This document shows positions 43,331 through 53,800 of a DNA stretch of 64,000 bases, piece by piece; the stretch's first letter is position 1, and each line of letters opens with the position of its first letter. The position numbers were made by a program, and so were the translations under genes. This stretch comes from Tumidithrix helvetica (GTDB taxonomy: Bacteria > Cyanobacteriota > Cyanobacteriia > Pseudanabaenales > Pseudanabaenaceae), in contig NZ_CBDDRA010000002.1 of the NCBI RefSeq assembly GCF_965232925.1, positions 310,001-374,000 of the forward strand. Direction: 5' to 3'. Under the pieces are notes generated by a model. That model was given only the letters and a program-made list of their open reading frames with translations. It was not told the DNA's origin and did not search any database.

Positions 43331-44530
43331 TTAAGAGCGCTTATTCAGGGGGGAAATCAGAAGGGTTTTGCCGATCGGGTTTTGCTGCGGCATCTCATCA
43401 TCTGGCTGAATTGCCGTACCGATTGCCACAAAATGAACGAGCAGATCTTTGCAGGGACCAACATTGCCGAGAAGGCTATTCAGGATGCTTGTCAAAGTTG
43501 AAATCAGGAAGAGAATCACAGGAATAGCGAAAACACCTCCAGACTTAAGTAACGGAAAAAGTAAATTCATCAGTGAATTCATCAGGGGAACGATCGCCTT
43601 AGAATTCCCAGAAAATATAGCGATAAAGAAGGAGAGAAACAAACCCATGAAAAAGAGTTGGAATAGCAAACCCCAAAGCGACCTAGGTTGATAAACGAAC
43701 ACCTCTTCCTGCGCTTCGATCTGCATGCCGACGGCTCCTTCCGCACCCAAGAGCTTGACATCTTCGGTCAATCGTAAAATTGCCAATTCGCGAGCATCTT
43801 GAAAGCCCTGGGTAAATTGCACCACCTCTTGATTTTGTCGTCCCTGCCCAAAAACGCGATTCCAAAAAGAAGCGTTCGTGAGTTGCCTTGTGGCGCGATC
43901 GCTATGCACGTAATAGGAACAAACGCCAAACACCAGCCCTTTAGGATGATATCCCGCTTGGTGGAGCTGCCAAAATTCTTGACCGCTTAAATCGCTCGTA
44001 AAGGGATTTTGCGCGGCAGGAAACCCAGGCTTGCGAATCGCCGTTCCGATCGCTGTAAATTCCATCACACCAGGAATCCAAGTTTTGCGCGACTGCTTCA
44101 ACCGCACCCCAATTACCCCATGACTGCCCAAGAGGGCGGCTTCTTGCTGCATGCGCTGCATTGCCAGTTCCCGCGCCGCAAGTTGCGCTTGGGTCAAAAC
44201 TTCGACCTCACCTGTGTAATTGCGATATCCCCAAAAGTTGCGGTAAAACCCGATATGGTAAAAACTCGTGCCCATGACTAACCCAATCGGGTCAAAACCC
44301 ACCTGTCGCACCAGCAGGTATTCATTCGTGCTGAGGTCGCTCGTAAAAAACGGCTTGCCTGTTTGTTTGCGAATCCGAATTTGTTGGTCAAGTCGATGCT
44401 TGGCGATTGCAAATATATTTCCTGTCTTGATATGGGGGGTGGCTACGATCGGGCGCGATGGAGGTTTGCGAGTTGGCTGCTCGCGCGATCGCGTCTCGAT
44501 CGCAACCCAAATTTTGTCGATGAGTCCCAT
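43331..44530 (-). CDS. membrane-inserted double YbjQ-domain protein
   Basis: This is a 399-residue paralogue of the next gene. It has the same two repeated domains (FTSDLSTNEYLLVRQVGFDPIGLVMG near 62 and FTSDLSGQEFWQLHQAGYHPKGLVFG near 177). In the second domain, after FVYQPRSLWG, two hydrophobic helices are inserted (about 285-306 and 330-352) before the terminal HFVAIGTAI strand. This tethers the module to a membrane. No function is established. It starts 9 bp after the small partner gene's stop. Confidence 0.75.
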   Translation of the reverse strand: MGLIDKIWVAIETRSREQPTRKPPSRPIVATPHIKTGNIFAIAKHRLDQQIRIRKQTGKPFFTSDLSTNEYLLVRQVGFDPIGLVMGTSFYHIGFYRNFWGYRNYTGEVEVLTQAQLAARELAMQRMQQEAALLGSHGVIGVRLKQSRKTWIPGVMEFTAIGTAIRKPGFPAAQNPFTSDLSGQEFWQLHQAGYHPKGLVFGVCSYYVHSDRATRQLTNASFWNRVFGQGRQNQEVVQFTQGFQDARELAILRLTEDVKLLGAEGAVGMQIEAQEEVFVYQPRSLWGLLFQLFFMGLFLSFFIAIFSGNSKAIVPLMNSLMNLLFPLLKSGGVFAIPVILFLISTLTSILNSLLGNVGPCKDLLVHFVAIGTAIQPDDEMPQQNPIGKTLLISPLNKRS

Positions 44531-44539
44531 AGGATTTGT

Positions 44540-44929
44540 CTACCCCCCAATAAATTGGTTTAAGCCATCGCGAACTTCCGTACTCTGTGCTGCCAACCGA
44601 GCTAGGGCTTCCGCAACTTGACGATTCCAATCTGCGCTTGTAAGCTCAGTGGTTTTAATCTTAACGCCACGCACCACCTTGATCGCCCGATTTGAGAGCG
44701 CACCGTATGGTTCGCGACTCACTTGGTAATGATAATCGTCAAAGCAAAGCGTCACCGTTTGAATGCTCCCCAAGCCAAACCAACTGCGCTGGACTTGTGT
44801 ATTTCTGGGTAAAGCACCTTTTAATTTTTGAGCCAACTGTGTCAAGAGGGCATCTGTATCTCCGCGATCGAGGGAAAGTGAGGCAGCTAACAGATCTACA
44901 GAAAAAGCTAGATTAAAGTCGTCGATCAT
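44540..44929 (-). CDS. hypothetical protein, 129 aa, partner of YbjQ-domain genes
   Basis: I do not recognise a named family. The protein is soluble, with an N-terminal helix (VDLLAASLSLDRGDTDALLTQLAQKLKGALP), a central beta region (VTLCFDDYHYQVSREP and RAIKVVRGVKIKT), and a C-terminal helix ending DGLNQFIGG. The tight 9-bp spacing to the membrane-inserted YbjQ gene implies one transcript and a shared task. It is probably the first gene of the four-gene set ending with mltA. Confidence 0.6.
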   Translation of the reverse strand: MIDDFNLAFSVDLLAASLSLDRGDTDALLTQLAQKLKGALPRNTQVQRSWFGLGSIQTVTLCFDDYHYQVSREPYGALSNRAIKVVRGVKIKTTELTSADWNRQVAEALARLAAQSTEVRDGLNQFIGG

Positions 44930-45140
44930 AAAAAATTATGGGGCAAGGAGAGAGATGTTTAGGGGCACTCTCACCGCTCACCTTAACAATCCCAAGCGCT
45001 TCTGTCCAGTGGTGGGGAATACTTACAGGAATTTGGTAGTGCTAAAAACATAAGAATTCGCATAGGGCTTTAAGGGCTGAACTATAACTTGGGGGCTTAT
45101 CCCCAAAAAATAAAATCAGAAATAATATCCTTAATCCCAC

Positions 45141-45980
45141 TTATGGCGCAAAATGCTTGTCTAGCCATCGGTCGATATCCATCAAAACCTGCTCGGGAAT
45201 TTCCCAAGGCAAAAGATGGGCAGTCTGGGGATAGCAGATATATTCGCAGTTAGGCAAGCGTGAAGCAGTGTCGTAACTTGAGGCAGCGGTGATGTGGCGA
45301 TCGCATTCACCAGCCAACATCAAACAGGGAATCACAATCTGCTCTAGATCTTGTCTGCGATCGTAGCCTTGACGGAGGGCAGCCGAAAGGGCTTGCGTGG
45401 CAGAACGCGAGGTTTGCAGAAAGGCGCTAGCGCCTTCATGGGCAATGCGATCGTAGGCAAAGGGCGTATGTTGTTGAATTAAGTATTTCAGCAGCGATCG
45501 CTTACCGATTCGCTCAGTTACCCAGTGCCAATGGGGAAAAACTAACTTACTTAGGACAGCCAAACCCGTATTGGCATATTTCCACCAAGTCACGCTTGGC
45601 AAACTACTCTGAGGACGCGCCGCCGTAGCAATTAAAATCAGCCCAACCAGTTGACCCGTAGCGAGTGGATCGGAGTCTGTGGCAGAGCGAGATGCTTGCA
45701 AGGCTAACTCGAGTGCCAAAATCCCCCCCAGCGACCAGCCTAAAATAATATATTTTCCTTGCTGCTTTTTTAAGAGGTCGCTCAGATCCTCCACATGTAC
45801 TTGCATGGAAAAAGATTGACGATTTTTCGATTTGCCATAGCCTCTCAAATCGGGTGCCGAGGTTTTTAACCCTCTATTGTTTAGGTGTTCGACAAATACA
45901 GTCATCGCTGCACCACTACCAGGATGACCATGTAAGCAAAGAACAGACAAATCTTGTAATGATAAATTTTGTGAAGACAT
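45141..45980 (-). CDS. alpha/beta hydrolase
   Basis: This 279-residue hydrolase has the oxyanion loop LCLHGHPGSG near 12 and DLRGYGKS near 46. The nucleophile elbow is GWSLGG (Ser near 89), with an acid in MLAGECDRH near 215 and a C-terminal His in YPQTAHLLPWE near 247, so the triad is complete. A cap domain lies between. The substrate is unknown; cyanobacterial relatives include esterase and lactonase-type enzymes. ATG 45980 (MSSQNLSL) is preferred over the TTG at 46001. The gene is divergent from the chemosensory operon and not linked to it in an obvious way. Confidence 0.85.
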   Translation of the reverse strand: MSSQNLSLQDLSVLCLHGHPGSGAAMTVFVEHLNNRGLKTSAPDLRGYGKSKNRQSFSMQVHVEDLSDLLKKQQGKYIILGWSLGGILALELALQASRSATDSDPLATGQLVGLILIATAARPQSSLPSVTWWKYANTGLAVLSKLVFPHWHWVTERIGKRSLLKYLIQQHTPFAYDRIAHEGASAFLQTSRSATQALSAALRQGYDRRQDLEQIVIPCLMLAGECDRHITAASSYDTASRLPNCEYICYPQTAHLLPWEIPEQVLMDIDRWLDKHFAP

Positions 45981-46300
45981 ACAGCCCAAGCGATCGCCCA
46001 AGATTTCTACTTGCCCTCAGTTATACTAAAGCAGACTCGCACAAGCAGTTAGCTTCACATAACATAGCTACAAAATATGATGTTTGGTGTAGCTATATAT
46101 ATTGTTTAGGGCAGCAAGGAGTTAAATTTGGTATATTTCTCATACTCATTACAAGCAATTAAGTTATAACAACTTATTGCTTGCGCTCCGAGTCTCACAC
46201 GACGCATTAGGCTATGAGATAAAGAATTTTTCTAGCCCTTTATCTTAAAAAAGTTACGTTTTTCCAATTTGTTCAAGCTCTTCCTTACCGCAGTTCAGCA
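45981..46300. promoter_or_regulatory. divergent promoter region upstream of the chemosensory operon
   Basis: This 320-bp spacer between a minus-strand hydrolase and a plus-strand regulator must contain both promoters. A small inverted repeat, AGATAAAG at 46217-46224 and CTTTATCT at 46238-46245, followed by an A-rich stretch, lies about 55 bp before the ATG. No firm promoter boxes are called. Confidence 0.4.
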
Positions 46301-47536
46301 ATGTCTCAGATCCCCACAACATTTAACAGTTATGAAGAGCCTGCTGTTACATCTAACACCCTAGGTGGTCAACTTGACATCGTTGGTATGGTTCCAGCAG
46401 GGCAGGTTGTTACAAACATGACACTCAAAAGCTTGTTGGCAATGCTCCGCCTCTTACTTAATTCCACAGGCATTGTCAAGGTAGAAACACCACACCTGAG
46501 TTGGAAAATTCTGATGTATGGTGGCAGTATCGCCATGATTGAAGAGAAGGATGAATTTTTACCAACGCTATTGCGTAAATTCAAAATCCAAAAAATTAGA
46601 GCCTTGGCTCAAGTTGAGTTAACCCAAAAACAAAGCAATAGCTATCAGCTTTATCAACTGATCAGCCAGATCTTTGAGCAAGATCCTGAATCAGTGCGTC
46701 AAGCATTAAAAGAGATCTTATTCGAAAATTTATTAGCTTTATATTTGGAAAATAATTTCGCTTTTGTTTGGCAACCTGCACCAGCACAAACTCAAATTTC
46801 TTTACCAATTTGGCAATTTTCTGTTTTAGAAGATGCCGCAACCCGTGGCGTACAACAATGGGAAAAATTTAGCTTCGTACGGCATCCTTACCAAACTGTA
46901 CAGCTTTTAGATGAAGAGCATACGATCGCTCATGTTCCCCTGTTTGCTAAGGTGACAAAGGGTAAACATCGTATCAGTGAAATAGCCGATCACTTTAAGC
47001 AGCACATTTCTCGAACGGCTCTAAAACTTGACAAACTGGCAGAAAATCGTTCGGTCGCAATTTTGCCACTACAATCTCGGCAACCCCAAAGAGAACTTAT
47101 CGATCGCGCGTTTCAAGAGAATGACGAGATCGCCATACCCCGCATTCTCGTTGTCGATGATTCGCCTGTCTTGCTTAAGCAATTTGGGGAATTATTAAAA
47201 AGTTGGGGCTATCAAGTTAATCTTGTCAATCAGGCTGCTACTGCCACACAGCAAATTTTAGAGTTCAAGCCTTCTGTTGTATTTATGGACATTAATATGC
47301 CAGAAATCAATGGGTTTGACCTGATTAAACAAATTCGGCGGCAACCTAGTTTAGCTTCAGTCCCTCTGGTTTTGGTTACTGCTGAAAACAACATGGCAAA
47401 TAATTTTAGAGCAAAGTGGGCTCATTGTCGTTTTTTAGCAAAACCTCGCACTTCTGCGGAAACCCAAGAGTTTCGAGAACAATTGCGGACACTATTACGC
47501 GAACTTGCACCACTCCCAACTGACCCAATTATTTGA
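46301..47536 (+). CDS. PatA-family response regulator (PilG/HmpA-like)
   Basis: This 411-residue regulator has an N-terminal PATAN/DUF4388-type region (about 20-265; GIVKVETPHLSWKILMYGGSIAMIEEKD) and a C-terminal receiver domain (about 282-405). The receiver has the acidic pair in ILVVDDSPVLL, the phospho-acceptor Asp330 in VVFMDINMPEINGF and the Lys in RFLAKPR. In cyanobacteria such proteins open the pil/pix/hmp taxis operons and help place or control type IV pili. It is followed after a 622-bp spacer by a paralogue rather than directly by CheY, an unusual duplication. Confidence 0.9.
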   Translation: MSQIPTTFNSYEEPAVTSNTLGGQLDIVGMVPAGQVVTNMTLKSLLAMLRLLLNSTGIVKVETPHLSWKILMYGGSIAMIEEKDEFLPTLLRKFKIQKIRALAQVELTQKQSNSYQLYQLISQIFEQDPESVRQALKEILFENLLALYLENNFAFVWQPAPAQTQISLPIWQFSVLEDAATRGVQQWEKFSFVRHPYQTVQLLDEEHTIAHVPLFAKVTKGKHRISEIADHFKQHISRTALKLDKLAENRSVAILPLQSRQPQRELIDRAFQENDEIAIPRILVVDDSPVLLKQFGELLKSWGYQVNLVNQAATATQQILEFKPSVVFMDINMPEINGFDLIKQIRRQPSLASVPLVLVTAENNMANNFRAKWAHCRFLAKPRTSAETQEFREQLRTLLRELAPLPTDPII

Positions 47537-48158
47537 GGGGTGCAACTTCATGATTTTCACTACGGCTTCTATAGCAATCCGATCTGATTTGTGAGAACAG
47601 AAAATGCTCGTAGAGTTCATTTCACCAAACCCTATCTCACGATTGATTTAGGATTGCTATAGGTCGATCTACCGATAGTTTTTATAAATCTCTTGTTGTA
47701 TTTCTGGCGAGCTTATTTGTGTTTGTAGGCAATTTGTACTATGTCCAACAAAGCTAAGCAAAAAAATTGTATAAGTTTTTTAAGTTCGCTTGTATCTAAC
47801 CAACGAAAATCATTCATAAAACCTACTGGTCTTATGAGTATCTTGCCTATAATTCAAAACCAGTGAAATGTTCGCAAGATGTTTCTCAAAAAAGGATTGC
47901 AATCGTCAATTTTAATAATTAATTAACCTACTAATAAAAGTTATAAAAAATTTGTAGTTGTTTAGGCTTTTGATGATGAGCAATCGAAATATTAATGATA
48001 AAAAGCTTAAAAATATTCGATGGTTAGGACAAAATCTATAAACTAAAAAAATAATTTAAATTGCATAAGATAAATGAAACGATGCATTGTATCCAATAAA
48101 ACCAAAGTAAGAGGCATTTGATTGATAATATCTAAGATGCGGTCAATGATAAATTGCA
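47537..48158. other. 622-bp AT-rich spacer between the two PatA-like genes
   Basis: No gene is supported. It begins with an inverted-repeat element (47569-47662) and continues as very AT-rich DNA up to the next ATG. That AT-rich part probably includes a second promoter and a long leader. Confidence 0.5.
47569..47662. repeat. 94-bp element with 12-bp perfect inverted ends
   Basis: CTATAGCAATCC at 47569-47580 pairs with GGATTGCTATAG at 47651-47662. The arm also occurs singly near 2859 (TTAGGATTGCTATA), so it is a dispersed repeat. No target duplication or ORF is visible. Confidence 0.55.
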
Positions 48159-49424
48159 ATGATCTATCTTTCACAAGAAGAAGTACTTAGCCAACCCGAT
48201 GCGATCGCCATGTCAAGTACTCCTCAAAATTTGGGAAATAGTCTCAGTACTGTAGCTGACAATCAGGTTGTTTCAGGTGCTACATTACATATCCTCCTTG
48301 CCGCCATGCGCGTGATGAGCCGCTCAGTAGGTATTTTACATATTGAAACTGCCTATCATCGTTGGAAGGTTTTGCTTAAAGGGGGGGGCTTAGTACTGAT
48401 CGAAGAAGAGGGGCAGATAATCCCTACACTCGTACGAAAATATGCGGGTAAAGGGTTACAGTTTTCTCGCGTACCAGACTGGGAGAAAAAACAAGCAAAT
48501 CGTCCTTTTTGTTTTCCCTTTGTTACCCAAGTCTATAAACGATATCCCGATCACACAAAGCAAGTACTTCGAGAGATCATTTTAGAAAGTCTACTGGCTT
48601 TACACCTCGAAGATAAGTTTTCATTTGTTTGGAAACCTATAAACGACCTTTCGATCGATCTGCCAATTTTGCAGTTAGCATTACTGGAGGGTAATGCCAG
48701 TGGAGAAGCCAAACAATGGCAGCAGTTTCAATGTGTCAAACATCCTTACCAGCAGGTTCAACTTTTAGACGCTGCAAATTTACTCGCAAGGGTCGGCAAT
48801 GATAATTTCCCGCTATTTGCCAAAGTCACTACGGGGCAACATCGCATTAGTGAGATTGCCGATAGTTTCAAACAACCGCTATTTCGTACAGCACTATTAC
48901 TAGATAAGTTGGCTCAAAAGAAAATAGTTTCAATTTTGCCGCTTGCAGATCGTCAATCTGCCGAGAAATTAGGCGAAATGGGTGGCTTAAACCCACCTTC
49001 AGAACCTAGCGCAGGGAGCCATGAGCCCAAAATATTTGTGGTCGATGACTCGCCTGTGTTACTGCGACAATTTCGACAACTACTGAGCGGTTGGGGGTAT
49101 CAAGTTAATCTCACCGATAATTCAGAGCAAGCAACCGATTTAATCGTTGCCTACGAACCAGATGTTGTCTTTATTGACATTAATATGCCCGGTCTCAGCG
49201 GATTTGAATTAATTAAGCAAATCCGTCGCCAACCCCAATTAGCCGTACTGCCTCTCGTACTAGTAACTGCCGAGAATAGTATGACCAATAGTTTTCGAGC
49301 AAGGTGGGCAAGTTGTCGCTTTATTGCAAAGCCCCGTACTTCTGATGAGACTGAGAAGTTTCGCGATGAGTTGCGGACGCTACTGAGAGAGATTGCCCCT
49401 TTATCTACAGATAAGTTAGTTTGA
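48159..49424 (+). CDS. PatA-family response regulator, second copy
   Basis: This 421-residue paralogue of the preceding gene has the same layout: PATAN-type N-terminal part (about 35-270; GILHIETAYHRWKVLLKGGGLVLIEEEG) and a receiver (about 292-415). The receiver has VVDDSPVLL, phospho-acceptor Asp340 in VVFIDINMPGLSGF and Lys in RFIAKPR. The receivers of the two copies are clearly more alike than their N-terminal halves. A run of eight G (48381-48388) lies in the codons for KGGG and could be slippage-prone. It probably arose by tandem duplication. Confidence 0.9.
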   Translation: MIYLSQEEVLSQPDAIAMSSTPQNLGNSLSTVADNQVVSGATLHILLAAMRVMSRSVGILHIETAYHRWKVLLKGGGLVLIEEEGQIIPTLVRKYAGKGLQFSRVPDWEKKQANRPFCFPFVTQVYKRYPDHTKQVLREIILESLLALHLEDKFSFVWKPINDLSIDLPILQLALLEGNASGEAKQWQQFQCVKHPYQQVQLLDAANLLARVGNDNFPLFAKVTTGQHRISEIADSFKQPLFRTALLLDKLAQKKIVSILPLADRQSAEKLGEMGGLNPPSEPSAGSHEPKIFVVDDSPVLLRQFRQLLSGWGYQVNLTDNSEQATDLIVAYEPDVVFIDINMPGLSGFELIKQIRRQPQLAVLPLVLVTAENSMTNSFRARWASCRFIAKPRTSDETEKFRDELRTLLREIAPLSTDKLV

Positions 49425-49940
49425 CCTTAGCAAATAATATCGGTCAATCAATTTAGAATATAAAAAGGATAAAATTTAAATATAAAAGTCAGGGTATTCG
49501 TGTGGGATAGTAGCAGAGTAGTTACGATAGCCTCGTTATCATGAGTTAATGCCCCATAGTTCTGCAAAACTGTACCTATTTTTGTTAATTCACAACCATT
49601 TTTAAATTTAGTTAACTAATGTAAAGCGGAGGGCTTAAAGCCGTTACCCCTAAATTTTTTTAAAGCAGGCAAGCAACTCAGAATCTGAGGGGAGTATCGC
49701 TCATAACCCTAGCTAGATAACAATCAGAGGTAAAACGGTCTGGGTAACAATAGTTATTTAACTAGCTACCTATAAATATTTAGAATCTGTTTAAGCATTT
49801 TTTAGAACAAACCTAGGAAATTTGAGGAAATAAACGGGGAATACTCAAAAAGAGTCCTTTTTAGATTTGTGCCTTATGATAATGCTTAGGAAATATACAC
49901 TCCTTAGTTTTGTAGAGATAGTCCAAGTTTGATAGATATA
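49425..49940. other. 516-bp spacer before the CheY gene
   Basis: No gene is supported. It contains small hairpins, such as GGCTTAAAGCC near 49630 and ACTCAAAAAGAGT followed by CCTTTTT near 49842-49864. The latter could be a weak terminator or attenuator between the second PatA-like gene and cheY. The cheY-cheW-MCP genes therefore probably have their own promoter here. Confidence 0.4.
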
Positions 49941-50300
49941 ATGGATAACTTCTTAATCATTGATGACAGTGCAGCAGAACGGCATCTACTTGCGTCACTC
50001 TTACAGGACTTGGGGCATACGGTTGATGTCTGTGAAACCACAAACGGAGCCCTAGAGAAAATCGCCGAGAAAAAGTATTCAGCGGTGTTTTTAGATATTG
50101 TGTTACCCGATCAAGATGGCTACAAGTTTCTTCGTACGCTCAGAGCCAATCAGGAAACTGCCGAGCAGTATGTAATTCTTTGCTCGACCAAAAAGACAAA
50201 ACTAGAAGTAGATTACGGATTGAAACGAGGAGCCAATGCCTACTTAACCAAGCCTGTAAGTCGAGAAACACTGACAGAAATATTACAGAAAGTGAAATGA
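49941..50300 (+). CDS. CheY-type single-domain response regulator (PilH-like)
   Basis: This 119-residue receiver domain has no output domain. LIIDDSAAERHLL carries the acidic pair, Asp52 in AVFLDIVLPDQDGY is the phosphorylation site, CSTKKTK holds the switch Ser/Thr and LTKPVSRE the conserved Lys. It would accept phosphate from the CheA-like kinase at the end of the operon and act on the pilus machinery (by analogy with PilH/HmpB). ATG 49941 is chosen; an in-frame TTG at 49929 gives four extra residues. Its stop overlaps the cheW start by four bases (ATGA). Confidence 0.93.
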   Translation: MDNFLIIDDSAAERHLLASLLQDLGHTVDVCETTNGALEKIAEKKYSAVFLDIVLPDQDGYKFLRTLRANQETAEQYVILCSTKKTKLEVDYGLKRGANAYLTKPVSRETLTEILQKVK

Positions 50301-50812
50301 ACACAGGATCTGGTTTGCTTCTATCCTATAGCCGCTACGTTCTTACCAGTTTGGGTGAGCAAACCTTAGTGTTTCCTGATGCCTTTGTTAGAGAGGTACT
50401 GTTGATCGATCGCGCTTCAATTTTGGCTCTTCCTTTTTATAACCCTGCTGTGTTGGGCATTGTACATAGGCAAGGGGCTGTTATTCCTTTGTTGCTGTTA
50501 CGGCAAGCTCTAGGACAGCCCAAAATTCTTGTGCCAGAGACATTAACTGTTATACATTTAACCGACTTAGCTCAAGCGATCGAGGGAGTTGGGCTGGTTG
50601 TTGACAAATTAGTAGGAAGTGTAACCTTGGAGCAATACGAGCAAATGATTTCCCGTAAATTGGATAGTTCCCAGTCGATTTCTTCAAAAAGCGATCGTTC
50701 TAGTGGCAGTATTCCCGATCCTGACTACATTCAGATCGAGTCGCTGATTTCGCAAATTCCAAGTCAGATTTGGCAACCGCAAAGATGGCACATTCAAGCT
50801 ACACCATCGTAG
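50297..50812 (+). CDS. CheW-like adaptor (PilI-like)
   Basis: This 171-residue scaffold has a single CheW fold: YVLTSLGEQTLVFPDAFVREVLLI, then LPFYNPAVLGIVHRQGAVIPLLLLRQAL, and GVGLVVDKLVGSVTL near 95. It bridges the MCPs to the kinase in membrane signalling arrays. The C-terminus is a Ser/Asp-rich linker and a short amphipathic end. The start at 50297 is fixed by the ATGA overlap with cheY and by the domain boundary; a longer frame from 50180 overlaps cheY and is rejected. Confidence 0.93.
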   Translation: MNTGSGLLLSYSRYVLTSLGEQTLVFPDAFVREVLLIDRASILALPFYNPAVLGIVHRQGAVIPLLLLRQALGQPKILVPETLTVIHLTDLAQAIEGVGLVVDKLVGSVTLEQYEQMISRKLDSSQSISSKSDRSSGSIPDPDYIQIESLISQIPSQIWQPQRWHIQATPS

Positions 50813-50891
50813 AATGGCTAGATTCAAAACACTAAATCTTAGAACTTTCTAGGTTCCGTAAACGCACATATTCCTGATTCAATCAATCTCT

Positions 50892-53800
50892 ATGGCACTT
50901 ACAACCAACCAACCTTCACAGTCAGAATCTTCTAAGCTTTCAAGCAAAAAGAGCAAGAAAGCGATCGAGCATTCGCCAACAAAACAAAAACGTAGTAGAG
51001 GAACAATTGGAACTACGTTATTGGTTCTGGTTTTGGGTAGTGCCATCCTCGGTTTGGGAACCTCAGGATACCTGTACTATCGGGAATTAACCAGCGCAAC
51101 GCAACGGCAGATTGAAAAAAATCTCAGTCTTCAAGTCAGTGAGATCGAGGGAAAACTCAGCCCAACTCGGCAATCGGCACTCGATTTAGCTGCGTCAGTT
51201 AAAGCACTTCATGGGATGGGAATCAAGGATCCTGAGATCTATAAAAAGATGGTGTTCGAGCATTTCAAGCGCTTAGACTTTGCGATCTCCCTCGGCGTTG
51301 GTCAAGCTCCCAATACCTTGGTCGCAGATCGCAAGTGGTACTACCCATCCTTTTACCGCGAATTGCCTGGCGTTAAAGCTGATTTAAAAACAGGTCAACG
51401 TTTACCGGCGCCGAATGCAGATACGATCTATTCAGAGCTATTTGAATCAGACAACTACCCAGATAAAAAATACTGGCGCGAACCAACAGCGATCGAAGAA
51501 GGTCTGTGGTTGGAGCCCTATGAAGCCAGCAATGGGTTGACGCTTACTTCTTACGTTGCGCCCTTTTATAGCGATAGCAAGCAACTTGACAACAGAAAAT
51601 TGCTGGGAGTAACCAGCGCAGATGTAAGTATTGTAACGCTCACACAGAAGGTGAGCAGTAACGTGTTGGGAAATGCTGGCACCTTTATTGTTCTGAGTCC
51701 AGCTGGAAATTTGCTTTCCTATCCCCCTGATGTCAACAAAGCAAAAGCACGAGAAAGCTATCTAACAGTTCCTGAATTAAAGGCAATTTGGACGCAGATA
51801 CAAGGAAAAACGGCTGGAATTATCCAAATCGATGGCAAATACTATGCTTATCGGCAAATTCGCGACATTAAATGGTGGGTATTAGCTGTCTTGCCCGAAT
51901 CCTACGTTTTAGAGCAAGTGCTGCCGATCGCAGTAGGGACGACTGTAGGGGTAGGAAGCGTTTTAATTTTGATTGTGATCTGGTTTGTCTGGTCGCTCAA
52001 TCGACGGCTGAGACCTATTCTCAACGAATGCGACAAGCTGGCTGAAGAGAAAGGGGGAGAGCTACTGTTACCTAGGGGCAAGGATGAAATCGATCGCTTA
52101 GATGCCTCGTTTAACAATATGCTGGCGCAGATAGCCAATAGCGAAGAACGTATCAAACGGGAAGTTACCCTAGCAGTTAAGGAGCAAGAGCGACTTAACG
52201 TGATCAAACTTGCGGAAAGAGAATCGGAAATCTTAGAGGGAGAAGTCGGAAGCCTACTAGATGTGGTATCTTCGCTAGAAGAAGGAGATTTGACGGTCGA
52301 AGCTGAAGTTAGCGATCGCGCAACAGGATTGGTAGCCGACACGTTAAATCGTTTGCGGGAAAGACTTTCTGAGATTATTGCTAGCGTTTTGGGAACCGCT
52401 CAAAGAGTGGCGAGTGGAGCCGAAGATTTAGAAAAACTGGCAAGAACGGTAGCTGAGAATACAGTTAACCAAGCACAATCTGTCGCAGAAGGTCGTGCGC
52501 TCACGGAACAGGTGGCACTATCGGCGCAAAACTCTGCTAGTCAAGTTCAAATCGCCAACCAAGCGTTACAAGATGTCCAAAATACTGTGGCAGCAGGTCA
52601 AGTTGCGATTAATCAACTGACCGCTGGCATTACAGTGCTGCAAAAAGGTTCGGCGCAGATCGTGCAACGCATGAAAACCCTAGGAGAATTTGTCGGTTTA
52701 GCCGAACAGTTCGTTCAAGATCAGAGTCAAATCGCCTCCTTAACCCAGGTACTGGCAATCAACGCCACACTCGTAGCTGCCCGCGCCGCCGAGCAAAAAG
52801 ATCCCAAACAGTTTACGGGTGTAGCGAGAGAATTTGAAGCGATCGCAGGACAGGTAAACGACCTAGCAACACAAACGAGTGACGGTTTGACGGTTTTGCG
52901 CCAACGCACGAGTCAGATTCAGTCGGTTGTGTCAGCCGTGGATGCTGAAGTTCAAAATCTGGGCGGACTGGTTGCAGGGTTTACATCAGGGGTTGAGCAG
53001 TCACAACTCGCATTTAACAGCGTCCAGACTACAACTACAGAGGTCGTAGAAGTCGGTCAAAGAGTTACAGAGTCAAGTTTGGAAATCGCTTTGGCTTCTG
53101 ACTCCACTGCGAAGTATATGAGTGAGATTGCAACTCTGGCACAGCGAACAGCCGATTTGACTGGCAGTGCTAGACAACAAGCCGAACAGATGGGAAGTTT
53201 GGCACAGCATTTGCTAGAGGGAATTCGCTTTTTCCGCTTACCTGACACTTTGCCAGCAAGTCCTGAAAGCGATTCGCTGGCGATCGCGAATGGGGCAAGT
53301 GACCTCAGCACTTCTGTACCTCTTGCATTTCGAGCCGAACCTGAAGCTGAACTTGAAGCCGAAGAACCTCAAACTCAGCCTGAAGTTGAGTCTAAAATTG
53401 AGCCTGAAGCTAAGACAGAATCTGAGATTGAACCTGAGCTGGAACCAGATGACATTCCGATCGCAACACAAGACGATCGTGAAGAATTCTCCGCCAACTC
53501 CTTGCTTGACACTGAGGTGCAAGCATCACCGCAGATATCCCCTGTACTGCCACTCGTAGTACCTGCGGCGATCGCTACGGGGCTCTCTATGGTGACTGGT
53601 GATACAACAACGCCGCAATTTGAATTAACCTCCAATTCTGAGAGCGCTCTCAATCTGACGTTGGGTCAAGACATTACAGACTTGGAAGTCGATGAGGAAC
53701 TTCTGGCGATTACAGATACATACGACTCCAACGAATTTCTGCAAAGCCAGCTAGTCGAGGATTCCACACCTGTCAACACAGAAGTAAATGCAGAGGTGAG

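Noticed and set aside
45089..45110. TTGGGG...CCCCAA hairpin as a terminator
   Set aside because: The A-run follows on the plus strand, so the T-run precedes the stem in the direction of the minus-strand genes; it does not fit an intrinsic terminator for either.
50180..50296. Upstream extension of the CheW gene
   Set aside because: It overlaps the CheY gene in another frame; the ATGA junction at 50297 and the domain boundary fix the start.
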